Part shown: positions 1 to 7,068 of the stretch, one piece after another
How the letters are laid out: every line of letters begins with the position of its first letter
How positions within the stretch are numbered: the first letter of the stretch is position 1
From: Holophagales bacterium UBA5704
Lineage (GTDB): Bacteria; Acidobacteriota; Thermoanaerobaculia; Multivoradales; UBA5704
Direction of reading: 5' to 3'
Length of the DNA: 11,297 bases
Assembly (NCBI GenBank): GCA_002420005.1
Contig: DIHE01000026.1
Coordinates: 468 to 11,764, forward strand
Notes under the pieces: generated by a model
What the model saw: only the letters and a program-made list of their open reading frames with translations
Told to the model about the DNA's origin: nothing
Database searches by the model: none
Position numbers and translations under genes: made by a program

Positions 1-1
1 G

Positions 2-901
2 CGCCGGGTCGTCGAGCGGCGGGTGGCGGTCGAGGAGGCGCTGGAGCGCCAGGACGCGCGGGTCCGGGAGCGCGGCCACAGCCTCCAGGTGAGCCCGCAG
101 CGCGGTGCGAGCCCGCTCTTCCTGGTGTCCCGGGGCGAGCGGCGGCGCATCGAATGGCGCTCCGACGGCGACGGCTGGGGCCTGCGCGGACGCGAGGACG
201 GCGGCGGCACCGTCGCAGAGCTGCTGCAGATCATCGACGAGAACCCGGCGGTGGTGACCCCCGGCGTGCTCGCCCGCGGCGCGATCCAGGACGCCGTGCT
301 CGGCACCGTCCTCCAGGTGCTCGGGCCGGGCGAGCTCTCCTACATGGCGCAGGTCGCGGCGGTCTACCCGGTGCTGGAGGTCGATGCGCCGTGGGTGGCG
401 CTGCGCCCGCAGACGCTGGTCCTCGAAGGGCACCAGATCGAAAAGATCGAGGAGCTGGGCGTCGGTCTCGCCGACCTCCTGGGCGACCGCCAGCAGCTCG
501 ACCGCGCGCTGACCGCGCACGAAGGGGGCGACTTCGTGGCGCCGATCCGCGCCCGGGTCGCCACGGCGCTCGACGAGCTGCGCGGCACGGCGCTCGCGGC
601 GGACGCCAACCTGGAACGGCCGTACGACAAGACGCGGGAGCAGATCCTGCGCGCCCTCGACACCTTCGGCGAGAAGGCGATCGCCGCGGCGGCGCGCCAG
701 AACGAGGTGCGCGCCCGCCGGGTGGACCAGCTCCGCGAGGCCTGCCTGCCCCTCGGCAAGATGCAGGAGCGGGTGATCGCCGCCGCTCATTTTCAAGGCA
801 AGTACGGAGAGCGCTTCGCGGCGAGCTACTGGGAGCAGATGGGGCTCGACGCCGCGGTGCTCCAGGTGATCTCGCCCGCGCGCAAGGAGGGATGGTCATG
901 A
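2..901 (+). CDS. bshC: Bacillithiol biosynthesis cysteine-adding enzyme BshC, C-terminal part (5' end outside window)
   Basis: The reading frame is open from the window edge and ends at TGA 899-901, giving 299 residues. Family members are about 540 residues, so the N-terminal nucleotide-binding part lies upstream; the GTG at 23 is internal and not a real start. BshC is the putative cysteine ligase that turns GlcN-malate into bacillithiol in the cytoplasm. What shows this is the typical C-terminal half: a block VVTPGVLARGAIQDAVLGTV followed by GPGELSYMAQ and then the LEVDAPWVALRPQ strand, after which comes a long charged helical (coiled-coil) region of about residues 145-275. Its stop overlaps the bshB1 start by 4 bases (ATGA), and bshA follows, so the whole bsh pathway is one transcription unit. 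The neighbours make the call firm. Confidence 0.9.
   Translation, partial: RRVVERRVAVEEALERQDARVRERGHSLQVSPQRGASPLFLVSRGERRRIEWRSDGDGWGLRGREDGGGTVAELLQIIDENPAVVTPGVLARGAIQDAVLGTVLQVLGPGELSYMAQVAAVYPVLEVDAPWVALRPQTLVLEGHQIEKIEELGVGLADLLGDRQQLDRALTAHEGGDFVAPIRARVATALDELRGTALAADANLERPYDKTREQILRALDTFGEKAIAAAARQNEVRARRVDQLREACLPLGKMQERVIAAAHFQGKYGERFAASYWEQMGLDAAVLQVISPARKEGWS
885..890 (+). promoter_or_regulatory. Shine-Dalgarno site of bshB1
   Basis: AGGAGG ends 7 bases before ATG 898. A second in-frame ATG at 892 lies only 1 base after it, so this site decides in favour of 898 as the bshB1 start. Confidence 0.75.
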
Positions 902-1629
902 AGCTGGACGCTCTCGCGATCGGATCGCATCCCGATGACGTGGAGCTGGGCTGCGGCGGCATCGTGGCCCTCCTGGCGAGCCGGGGCCGGAAGGTGGGCA
1001 TCGTCCACCTGACCCGCGGCGAGCGCGGCACCCGGGGCACGGCCGAGGAACGGCAGCGCGAAGCGGAGGCGGCCGCCGCGGCCCTGGGCGCCGTGGAGCT
1101 CGTCTTTCTCGACTGCGGGGACGGCGCCCTGCGCCACGGCGAGGCGGAGGAGGACGCGGTGATCGAGGTGCTGCGCCGGTTCCAGCCGGAGCTGGTGCTC
1201 GGTCCCACCCCGAGCGACCGCCATCCGGACCATGGCCGCTCGCACCGGCTGGTGGCCGACGCCTGCTTCTATGCCGGGCTCGCCAACCGGGGACCCGCCG
1301 GCCCGCCGCACCGGCCGGCGGCGGTCTTCTCCTACATGCAGCACGACGGCTTCGAGCCCTCGCTCATCGTGGACGTCACCGCCGTCTGGGAGCAGAAGAT
1401 GGCCTCCCTCAATGCCTACCGCAGCCAGATCTTCCAGCCCGGGGCGGCGCCGGAGCCCGCGGACGCACCGAAGACCAAGGTGGGGAGCCGGGAGTTCCGC
1501 CTCACCGTCGAAGGCCGCGCCCGCCACTTCGGCCAGATGATCGGCGCCGAGCTGGGCGAGCCGCTGTGGAGCCGGCTCCCCCTGGCGGTGGCGGATCTGT
1601 TCACCGTGCTCCCGGGAGGTCTGCGATGA
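898..1629 (+). CDS. bshB1: Bacillithiol biosynthesis deacetylase BshB1 (PIG-L/LmbE family, zinc-dependent)
   Basis: The protein of 243 residues removes the acetyl group from GlcNAc-malate, the second step of bacillithiol synthesis. It belongs to the PIG-L/LmbE deacetylases. The zinc and catalytic motif HPDDVE is at residues 11-16, and the second histidine motif H109-P-D-H112 lies in SDRHPDHGRSH; together these give the family's AHPDD and HPDH signature. The T-R-G-E-x-G-T-R-G-T loop near residue 40 is also typical of BshB1. The length matches the family (about 235-245). It overlaps bshC upstream and bshA downstream by 4 bases each, which implies translational coupling. A mycothiol-type or general LmbE deacetylase would be the alternative, but the bshC and bshA neighbours argue strongly for bacillithiol. 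Confidence 0.93.
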   Translation: MKLDALAIGSHPDDVELGCGGIVALLASRGRKVGIVHLTRGERGTRGTAEERQREAEAAAAALGAVELVFLDCGDGALRHGEAEEDAVIEVLRRFQPELVLGPTPSDRHPDHGRSHRLVADACFYAGLANRGPAGPPHRPAAVFSYMQHDGFEPSLIVDVTAVWEQKMASLNAYRSQIFQPGAAPEPADAPKTKVGSREFRLTVEGRARHFGQMIGAELGEPLWSRLPLAVADLFTVLPGGLR

Positions 1630-2756
1630 GGGTCGGGATCAGCTGCTATCCGACGTACGGCGGCTCCGGCATCGTGGCGACCGAGCTGGCGATGGCCCTG
1701 GCGCAGCGGGGGGACGAGGTGCACGTGATCAGCTATGCGCTGCCGTCGCGCCTCGCCCCGTGCACGCCGCGGGTCTTCTTCCACGAGGTGGTGACGCCGC
1801 GCTATCCCCTGTTCGACCAGTACCCGCCGTATTCGCTCGCCCTGACCACCAAGATGGTCGAGGTGGCCCGCCACCAGCACCTCGACGTGCTGCACGTGCA
1901 CTACGCGGTGCCGAACGCGGTGTCGGCGGTCCTGGCGCGCGAGATCCTGGCGCCGCAGGCGCTGCCGGTGGTGACCACGCTCCACGGCACCGACGTCACC
2001 CTGGTGGGTGCCGATCCGAACTACCTGGAGACCACCCGCTGGGGGGTGATGCAGAGCGACGCGGTGACCGCGGTGTCGCAGTCGCTGCGCGGCCAGACCG
2101 TGGAGCAGCTCGGCGTGACCAACGAGATCCACGTGATCCCGAACTTCATCGATCCGGTGCGCTATGAGCAGGCGCGCGGCGGTCCCGGCGCGCGCCGCTG
2201 GGCCGAGCCGGGGGAGCGCCTGGTGGTCCACATCTCCAACTTCCGGCCGGTCAAGCGGGTGATCGACGTCGTCGAGACCTTCCGCCGGGTCTATCGCCGG
2301 ATGCCGTCGGTGCGCCTGTTGATGGTCGGCGACGGCCCGGAGCGCGGCCGGGTGGAGCAGCACTGCCGCGAGAACGGCCTGTGCCACGCCATCACCTTCG
2401 TCGGCAGCCTGCCGCTCATCGAGGAGGTCCTGGTGGGCGCCGACCTCTTCCTCCTGCCCTCGGAGTCCGAGTCGTTCGGCTTGGCCGCCCTGGAGGCCAT
2501 GTCGTGCGAGGTGCCGGTGATCACCACCAACGCGGGCGGCCTGCCGGAGGTGGTGGAGGAAGGGGTCTGCGGCCACCTGCTCCCGGTGGGCGACGTGGAC
2601 GGCATGGCGGAGGCGGCGCTGCGTCTGCTCGGCGACGAGCCGGTGCGCCGCGCGTTCGGGGCCGCCGGGCGGCGGCGGGCGGTGGAGGAGTTCGGCCAGG
2701 ACCCGATCGTCGGCCGCTACCGGGCGCTCTACGAACGGGTCAGCGGGCGCTCCTGA
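1626..2756 (+). CDS. bshA: Bacillithiol glycosyltransferase BshA (N-acetyl-alpha-D-glucosaminyl L-malate synthase, GT4)
   Basis: The 376-residue GT-B fold enzyme joins UDP-GlcNAc and L-malate to form GlcNAc-malate, the first step of bacillithiol synthesis. The N-terminal glycine loop YPTYGGSGIVATELA is at about residues 8-22, and HGTD at 120-123 is the typical BshA acceptor-side motif. The C-terminal domain carries ISNFRPVKR and the GT4 donor-binding E-x7-E motif, E282 to E290, within SESESFGLAALEAM. The length fits the family (about 375-380). ATG 1626 overlaps the bshB1 stop by 4 bases, and GGGAGGT lies at 1614-1620; the longer upstream extension of this frame to 1566 is the tail of bshB1 read in another frame. 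The stop is followed directly by the next gene's ATG. Confidence 0.93.
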   Translation: MRVGISCYPTYGGSGIVATELAMALAQRGDEVHVISYALPSRLAPCTPRVFFHEVVTPRYPLFDQYPPYSLALTTKMVEVARHQHLDVLHVHYAVPNAVSAVLAREILAPQALPVVTTLHGTDVTLVGADPNYLETTRWGVMQSDAVTAVSQSLRGQTVEQLGVTNEIHVIPNFIDPVRYEQARGGPGARRWAEPGERLVVHISNFRPVKRVIDVVETFRRVYRRMPSVRLLMVGDGPERGRVEQHCRENGLCHAITFVGSLPLIEEVLVGADLFLLPSESESFGLAALEAMSCEVPVITTNAGGLPEVVEEGVCGHLLPVGDVDGMAEAALRLLGDEPVRRAFGAAGRRRAVEEFGQDPIVGRYRALYERVSGRS

Positions 2757-3359
2757 ATGCCCGCCTACCGGAGCCCGGCGGGCGAGGCGCGCGCCGAGAT
2801 CCGCGAGAAGGGGTCGCGCTTCCTCGCCCTCCTCGGCCCGGCGGCGGACGAGGAGGCGGCGCGGGCGCGGCTCGCCGCCGTGGCGCGCGAGCACCCCGAT
2901 GCCACGCACCACTGCTGGGCCTGGCGCCTCGGCGATCCGCCGCGCGAGCGCAGCTCCGACGCCGGGGAGCCGGCGGGGACCGCGGGGGTGCCGATCCTCC
3001 AGGTCCTGCGCGGTGCGGGCCTGTCGGACGTCGTCGCCGTCGTCGTCCGCTGGTACGGCGGCACCAAGCTGGGCAAGGGAGGGCTTGCCCGGGCCTATGC
3101 CGGCGCGACGCGCGACGCGCTCCCCCTGCTGCCGGTCGCCCTGCGCGTGCCGACCGAGCGGCTGGCCCTGCGCGTGCCGTATGAAAAGGTCGGCGCCGTG
3201 AAGCGCCTGGTGCATCCGCCCGAGGTCGAGCTGGAGGGTGAGGAGTACGGTGCCGAGGCGCGGCTCGTCCTCGCCGTCCACGAGGGGCGGGTGGCGGCAC
3301 TGCGCGATGCCCTGGCGGATCTCGGTATAGACTGTTCCTCAAAGGAGGTCTTCTCATGA
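2757..3359 (+). CDS. YigZ/IMPACT family protein
   Basis: The 200-residue protein has the bacterial YigZ layout: an N-terminal IMPACT (UPF0029) domain and a smaller C-terminal DUF1949-type domain starting near residue 125. Visible IMPACT motifs are ATHHCWAWRLG at 49-59, SSDAGEPAGTAGVPILQVL at 66-84 and WYGGTKLGKGGLARAY at 99-114. Members are linked to translation control and nucleic-acid binding by analogy with eukaryotic IMPACT, but the biochemical role in bacteria is poorly defined. Its ATG follows the bshA stop with no gap, and its own stop overlaps the next gene by 4 bases, so it is co-transcribed with the bsh genes. No functional link to bacillithiol is evident; this is probably simple operon packing. 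Confidence 0.92.
   Translation: MPAYRSPAGEARAEIREKGSRFLALLGPAADEEAARARLAAVAREHPDATHHCWAWRLGDPPRERSSDAGEPAGTAGVPILQVLRGAGLSDVVAVVVRWYGGTKLGKGGLARAYAGATRDALPLLPVALRVPTERLALRVPYEKVGAVKRLVHPPEVELEGEEYGAEARLVLAVHEGRVAALRDALADLGIDCSSKEVFS
3342..3349 (+). promoter_or_regulatory. Strong Shine-Dalgarno site of the DUF4870-like gene
   Basis: AAGGAGGT is complementary to most of the anti-SD sequence and ends 6 bases before ATG 3356. It lies within the last codons of the YigZ gene. A TATAGA hexamer at 3326-3331 just upstream could be a -10 element, but no convincing -35 is seen. Confidence 0.7.
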
Positions 3360-3757
3360 GTGAACCTGGTGTTCCGCCGCCGCCCCCTTACAATCCTCTT
3401 CCTCCTGCCCCCCCCTCCGGTGCCGTCAGCCCCAACCGGAGCCTGATGATCATCCTGTCCTACATCTGGATTCTCTTCATCGTGCCGTTCCTGGTCGAGA
3501 AAGAGGACACCGAGGTGCAGTGGCACGCGAAGCATGGCTTGGTGATCCTGATCGCCGAGATCGTCCTCCAGACCGCCCTCTGGATCGTCGGGATCGTCCT
3601 CTCCCAGATCTGGGGAAGCTTCGGCTGCATCCTCGGTATCGCACGCATGCTGGTCTGGGTCGGGTTCCTGGCCGCCCGCATCATGGCCATCGTCAAGGGC
3701 GTCAACGGCCAGCGGCTGATCATCCCGGGCATCTCGGAGCACGTGAGCCGGTTCTAG
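3356..3757 (+). CDS. DUF4870-like small integral membrane protein
   Basis: The protein has 133 residues: a proline-rich cytoplasmic N-terminus (about residues 1-25), then roughly three hydrophobic segments at about 29-46, 60-82 and 88-115. The motif WILFIVPFLVEKEDTEVQWH followed by AKHGLVILIAEI is the hallmark of DUF4870/Tic20-like proteins, in which a short acidic loop leads into a conserved 'QWHAKHG' turn at the start of the second membrane helix. The function of the family is unknown. A strong SD sits 6 bases upstream of the ATG, and the start overlaps the YigZ stop by 4 bases. The gene is followed after 5 bases by a second small membrane protein gene. Confidence 0.85.
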   Translation: MSEPGVPPPPPYNPLPPAPPSGAVSPNRSLMIILSYIWILFIVPFLVEKEDTEVQWHAKHGLVILIAEIVLQTALWIVGIVLSQIWGSFGCILGIARMLVWVGFLAARIMAIVKGVNGQRLIIPGISEHVSRF

Positions 3758-3762
3758 TCCGC

Positions 3763-4158
3763 ATGCGGAAGCCGTCCCCCTTCGGCCGCTGGGCGCTGGC
3801 CGGCCTTGCGGCCCTCGGGTGCTTCTTCCTTCTTCATCTGTGGGTGCCGGCGCCGGGGGCGCAGAACAGCGTCTGCCTGATGCGCCGGCTCTCCGGCCTT
3901 CCTTGCCCCGGGTGCGGCATGACCCGGGCCTTCGCACATCTCGCCAAAGGGGAGTGGGCCGCGGCGGCGTCCGACCACCTGCTGGCCTATGTCCTCGCCG
4001 CGGAGCTGGCCGTCGTCTGGGTCCTCTGGGGTGTGGCTCTCGCCCGCGGCCGGGAGCCGCGGCCACCGGCGAGTTTCGAACGGCTGGCGCTGGGGCATCT
4101 CGCCGTCCTGGTCGCCTTCTGGATGGGCCGCCTCGCCACGGGGACCCTGCCCTGGTGA
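3763..4158 (+). CDS. DUF2752-like membrane protein
   Basis: The protein of 131 residues has a first hydrophobic segment at about 10-28, then the cysteine motif C38...C48-P-G-C51-G-M-T-R-A-F, and two further hydrophobic stretches at about 70-92 and 108-125. The CPGCGMTRAF block followed by a short 'hl..G....A' helix is the defining feature of DUF2752 proteins; their function is not established, though paired cysteines suggest metal or disulfide chemistry at the membrane. ATG 3763 is chosen because it lies 5 bases after the upstream stop; the same frame is open further upstream only because it overlaps the DUF4870 gene. The stop overlaps yidD by 4 bases (GTGA). Confidence 0.8.
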   Translation: MRKPSPFGRWALAGLAALGCFFLLHLWVPAPGAQNSVCLMRRLSGLPCPGCGMTRAFAHLAKGEWAAAASDHLLAYVLAAELAVVWVLWGVALARGREPRPPASFERLALGHLAVLVAFWMGRLATGTLPW

Positions 4159-4463
4159 GCCGGCGCCGCCGTCTCTGGGTCGCCGCCGGAGTCCTGTGCG
4201 CTCTTCTCGCGGTGGATTTTTCGCTGGCGCCGCAGCACCAGGTGAGCGCCCGCGTCCTCCTCGGTGCGATCGACCTCTACCAGGCGACGCTCTCCCCTCT
4301 CTTCCGGAGCGCGGGGGTGCGGTGCCGCTTCCAGCCGACCTGCAGCCACTACGGCGAGGCGGCGATCCGCAAGTACGGCACCCTGCGGGGGACGCTGAAG
4401 ACGCTCGGGCGCATCGTGCGCTGCGGTCCCTGGACCCCGGCCGGGACGGTGGACCTTCCCTGA
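4155..4463 (+). CDS. yidD: Membrane protein insertion efficiency factor YidD
   Basis: The 102-residue protein starts at GTG 4155, which overlaps the previous stop. It has an N-terminal basic patch and a membrane helix (about residues 7-24), then the YidD core: Y42-Q43..L-S-P, C57-R-F-Q-P-T-C63-S-H-Y, AAIRKYG and R86-I-V-R-C90-G-P-W. The three conserved cysteines (57, 63, 90) of the family are all present. YidD helps YidC-dependent and Sec-dependent insertion of inner-membrane proteins and normally lies between rnpA and yidC; here it is away from that cluster, next to two small membrane-protein genes. Its own membrane anchor and DUF2752 partner are worth noting. Family assignment is secure; the exact start is less so. 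Confidence 0.88.
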   Translation: MSRRRRLWVAAGVLCALLAVDFSLAPQHQVSARVLLGAIDLYQATLSPLFRSAGVRCRFQPTCSHYGEAAIRKYGTLRGTLKTLGRIVRCGPWTPAGTVDLP

Positions 4464-4487
4464 GAACCATGCCATGCTCGCCCGGAC

Positions 4488-4493
4488 GGGAGG
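4488..4493 (+). promoter_or_regulatory. Shine-Dalgarno site deciding the GTG start of the sspB-like gene
   Basis: GGGAGG ends 6 bases before GTG 4500 but 12 bases before the in-frame ATG 4506. The spacing favours GTG 4500 as the start. Confidence 0.55.
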
Positions 4494-4499
4494 GCCGCT

Positions 4500-4985
4500 G
4501 TGGAGATGGACCGGATCGACTACCCCAGACTCATCCAGGATGCGCTGCGCGACGTGGTGCGGCGGGTCCTGGTCCAGGCGGCCGAGCACGGGCTGCCCGG
4601 CGATCATCACTTTCTGATCGCCTTCCGCACCCGGCATCCCGGGGTGCATCTGCCCAAGTTCTTGCGCGACCTGTACCCCGACGAGATGAAGATCGTGGTG
4701 CAGCGCCAGTACTGGGACCTCTACGCGGACGAGGAGGCGTTCTCCGTCACCCTCTCCTTCAGCGGGAGCCGCCAGCGCCTGACCGTGCCGCTCGCGGCGG
4801 TCACCGCCTTCGTCGATCCCTCCGTCGAGCTGGTCCTGCGCTTCGAAACCCCCGGCCCGCAGGCGGCCGGCGAGGCGCCGGCCGAACAGGCCGAGGCGGT
4901 CGAGGCGGTCGATGAGCCGGCGGCGGCGGAAGCTCCGGAGCGCTCGGCGGAGGTCCTGCGCTTCGATCCCTCCCGCCGCAAGTAG
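4500..4985 (+). CDS. sspB: SspB-like ClpXP adaptor (alphaproteobacterial SspB type)
   Basis: The product has 161 residues. Residues 5-115 match the fold and motifs of the alphaproteobacterial-type SspB: IDYPRLIQDALRDVVRRVL, GLPGDHHFLIAF, the HPGVHLPKFLRDLYPDEM block, QYWDLYADEEAFSVTLSF and the FVDPSVEL strand. SspB binds ssrA-tagged peptides and hands them to the ClpXP protease. An Ala/Glu/Pro-rich linker (about 118-147) separates this from a C-terminal EVLRFDPSRRK, similar in layout to the short ClpX-binding tail of known SspB proteins (disordered linker, then a hydrophobic and basic end). The start GTG 4500 is set by the SD site; ATG 4506 is possible. The 37-base gap from yidD suggests it may continue the same transcript. 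An SspB outside Proteobacteria is less usual. Confidence 0.83.
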   Translation: MEMDRIDYPRLIQDALRDVVRRVLVQAAEHGLPGDHHFLIAFRTRHPGVHLPKFLRDLYPDEMKIVVQRQYWDLYADEEAFSVTLSFSGSRQRLTVPLAAVTAFVDPSVELVLRFETPGPQAAGEAPAEQAEAVEAVDEPAAAEAPERSAEVLRFDPSRRK

Positions 4986-5036
4986 CCGCCGCGGCGGGCC
5001 TCGAATCTTTTGCGGACCTTCGTTGTTCCCCACCTC

Positions 5037-7016
5037 ATGAGCGTGAGTGAGCCTGTGTCGACTCTCCCCCGGCGGCCGGCGCGCGCCGGCCTTTACGGGG
5101 GTCTCGTTTCTTCCAAGCAGCGCACTCCGCTGCGCGACCCCGGTGACGTGGCGGGCCGCCCGCCGAAGAAACCCCTCGCGCTGCGGGTGGTTCTCGCCGA
5201 TGCCGTGGACCTGATGCGCGCCCGCAAGGGGCGCCTCGCCCTCGGCCTCGGGCTGATGGCGATCAACCGCCTCTGCGGCCTGGTCCTGCCCGGCACCACC
5301 AAATACCTCCTCGACGACGTGATCGGCCACGGCAACCGCCAGATGCTGACCTGGCTGATCCTCGCGGCCGGCACCGCCACCCTGCTGCAGGCGGCGACCA
5401 GCTTCAGCCTGTCGCAGGTGCTGGGCAAGGCGGCGCAGCGCTCGATCACCGAGATGCGGCGCACCGTGCAGCGCCACGTGAGCCGCCTGCCGGTCGGCTA
5501 CTTCGAGCAGACCAAGGCCGGCGCTCTGCTGTCGCGGGTGATGAACGACGCCGAAGGGCTCCGCAACCTGGTGGGGACCGGGCTCGTCGAGGTGGTCGGC
5601 GGCATGGTGACGGCGGTGCTCGCCATCGGCATCCTCTTCTACCTGAGCGCCAAGCTCACCCTCATCACGATCGCCGTCCTCTCGCTGTTCGGCTTCATCA
5701 TGCTGCGCGCCTTCAAGGTCCTGCGTCCGCTGTTTCGCGACCGCTCGCGGATCAACGCGGACCTCTCCGGACGGCTCACCGAGTCGTTCTCGGGCGTGCG
5801 GGTGGTGAAGGCCTATGGTGCGGAGCGCCGCGAGGCCCTGGTGTTCGCCAAGGGCGCCCACCGGCTGTTCCGCAACGTCGCGCAGACGATCACCAGCTTC
5901 TCGCTGATCGGTGCCGCCTCGACCCTGCTGCTCGGCGTCATCGGCGTGAGCATCATGTCGGTCGGTGCCAACGAGGTGCTCTCCGGCCGCCTGACCCTCG
6001 GCTCCTTCGTCTCCTTCACGCTCTACCTGGGCCTGCTGGTCGGCCCGGTGGTGCAGATCACCAACATCGGCAGCCAGCTCACCGAGGCGTTCGCCGGCCT
6101 GGAGCGCATCCGGGAGATCCGCAACGAGGTGCCGGAGGATGCGGACGAAGCCTCCCGCCACCGCCTGGAGCGGATCGACGGGCGGGTCGAGCTGCGCGAC
6201 GTCCGCTTCCACTACAAGGAGGACGCGCCGGTGTTGCGCGGCCTCTCCCTGGTGGCGGAGCCGGGCACCTCGACGGCGCTGGTCGGGCCGTCCGGCTCCG
6301 GCAAGAGCACGCTGATCGGCCTGATCGCCGCCTTCCACCGCCCCACCTCCGGGAGCGTCCTGGTGGACGGCCACGACCTGGCGCAGGTGAAGCTCCACGA
6401 CTACCGGTCGCACCTCGGGGTGGTCTTCCAGGACAACTTCCTGTTCGACGGTACGGTCTACGAAAACATCGCTTATGCGCGGCCGGATGCGCCGCCGGAG
6501 GACGTGCTGCGCGCCGCGGAGATCGCCCGCTGCGACGACTTCGTGCGCAAGCTGCCCGAGGGCTATGAGACGGTGGTGGGGGAACGCGGCGTCAAGCTCT
6601 CCGGCGGCGAGCGCCAGCGGGTGGCGATCGCCCGCGCCATCCTGGCCGATCCGCGCATCCTGATCCTCGACGAGGCGACGTCTTCGCTGGACAGCGAGAG
6701 CGAAGCGCTGATCCAGGAGGGGCTGACCGAGCTGATGAAGGGGCGGACCACGTTCGTCATCGCCCACCGCCTGTCGACCATCCGGCGGGCCGACACGATC
6801 CTCGTCCTGGAGCAGGGCGAGATCGTGGAGCGCGGGCGCCACGACGAGCTGCTCGCGCTGGGCGGCCGCTATCACGCCCTCTACACACGGCAGTACAACC
6901 TGGACTCGAACCTCTTCCGCAACCCGGGCGAGGCGGAGCCGGAGGAAGAGGAAGAGAAGCCGCTCGCCAAGGCGGACGCCGGGGCGACCGGGCGGTTGCC
7001 GCTGATGCCGACCTAG
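5037..7016 (+). CDS. MsbA-like ABC exporter (fused membrane and ATPase domains)
   Basis: The protein of 659 residues (from ATG 5037) has an N-terminal six-helix membrane domain (about 60-360) and a C-terminal nucleotide-binding domain. Seen in the ATPase domain: Walker A GPSGSGKST from G417, a Q-loop in VVFQDNFLF, signature LSGGERQ from L521, Walker B ILILDE with D545 and catalytic E546, and H-loop H577. It is a homodimeric half-transporter of the lipid/drug exporter type (MsbA, LmrA); the substrate is unknown. The start is uncertain: no SD precedes TTG 5010, ATG 5037 or GTG 5148, the first ~35 codons have lower third-position GC than the rest, and a perfect palindrome lies in them, so the real start may be near 5148. 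The last 18 residues, KPLAKADAGATGRLPLMP, come from a 53-bp repeat that recurs at 8812. Confidence 0.9.
   Translation: MSVSEPVSTLPRRPARAGLYGGLVSSKQRTPLRDPGDVAGRPPKKPLALRVVLADAVDLMRARKGRLALGLGLMAINRLCGLVLPGTTKYLLDDVIGHGNRQMLTWLILAAGTATLLQAATSFSLSQVLGKAAQRSITEMRRTVQRHVSRLPVGYFEQTKAGALLSRVMNDAEGLRNLVGTGLVEVVGGMVTAVLAIGILFYLSAKLTLITIAVLSLFGFIMLRAFKVLRPLFRDRSRINADLSGRLTESFSGVRVVKAYGAERREALVFAKGAHRLFRNVAQTITSFSLIGAASTLLLGVIGVSIMSVGANEVLSGRLTLGSFVSFTLYLGLLVGPVVQITNIGSQLTEAFAGLERIREIRNEVPEDADEASRHRLERIDGRVELRDVRFHYKEDAPVLRGLSLVAEPGTSTALVGPSGSGKSTLIGLIAAFHRPTSGSVLVDGHDLAQVKLHDYRSHLGVVFQDNFLFDGTVYENIAYARPDAPPEDVLRAAEIARCDDFVRKLPEGYETVVGERGVKLSGGERQRVAIARAILADPRILILDEATSSLDSESEALIQEGLTELMKGRTTFVIAHRLSTIRRADTILVLEQGEIVERGRHDELLALGGRYHALYTRQYNLDSNLFRNPGEAEPEEEEEKPLAKADAGATGRLPLMPT
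5074..5091. other. 18-bp perfect palindrome near the ABC exporter start
   Basis: GGCCGGCGCGCGCCGGCC can form a 7-bp G/C stem with a 4-base loop and is followed by TTTA. It falls inside the annotated N-terminus of the exporter, or, if translation starts later, in its leader where it could slow transcription or translation. In GC-rich DNA such palindromes also arise by chance. Confidence 0.35.
6957..7009 (+). repeat. 53-bp direct repeat, left copy (end of the ABC exporter gene)
   Basis: The 53 bases are identical to 8812-8864; the identity stops at both ends (G versus C before; GACC versus TTCT after). Here the repeat is read in frame as KPLAKADAGATGRLPLMP, and the exporter then ends with T and a TAG stop. 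It contains small inverted pairs such as CGCC-AA-GGCG and GCGG-TTG-CCGC, so it may fold. With the right copy it brackets the ATPase/TOPRIM gene pair, with a repeat-to-repeat distance of 1855 bases. Confidence 0.95.
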
Positions 7017-7056
7017 TTCACCAGGGTCGAACGCTCAGGGAGGTCCGGGGGCGGGT

Positions 7057-7062
7057 TATGAT
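7057..7062 (+). promoter_or_regulatory. Possible -10 element for a leaderless transcript of the ATPase gene
   Basis: TATGAT lies 6 bases before ATG 7069, which would place the transcription start on or next to the start codon. No SD is seen before this ATG, which is consistent with a leaderless mRNA. No clear -35 hexamer is found 16-18 bases upstream, so the call is tentative. Confidence 0.35.
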
Positions 7063-7068
7063 TCCCGG

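Noticed and set aside
1416..3281. Long minus-strand open frame opposite bshA and the YigZ gene
   Set aside because: Antisense shadow with low-complexity His/Arg/Ala content and no motif.
3987..6875. Very long minus-strand open frame (962 codons)
   Set aside because: It lies opposite clearly real plus-strand genes (yidD, sspB, ABC exporter); long antisense frames are common in GC-rich DNA.
7012..7036. Similarity of the sequence after the exporter stop to pieces near 10463 and 10622 (CCTAGTTCACCA and CCAGGGTCGA)
   Set aside because: Matches of 10-12 bases are expected by chance in an 11-kb GC-rich window, and the pieces are not collinear.
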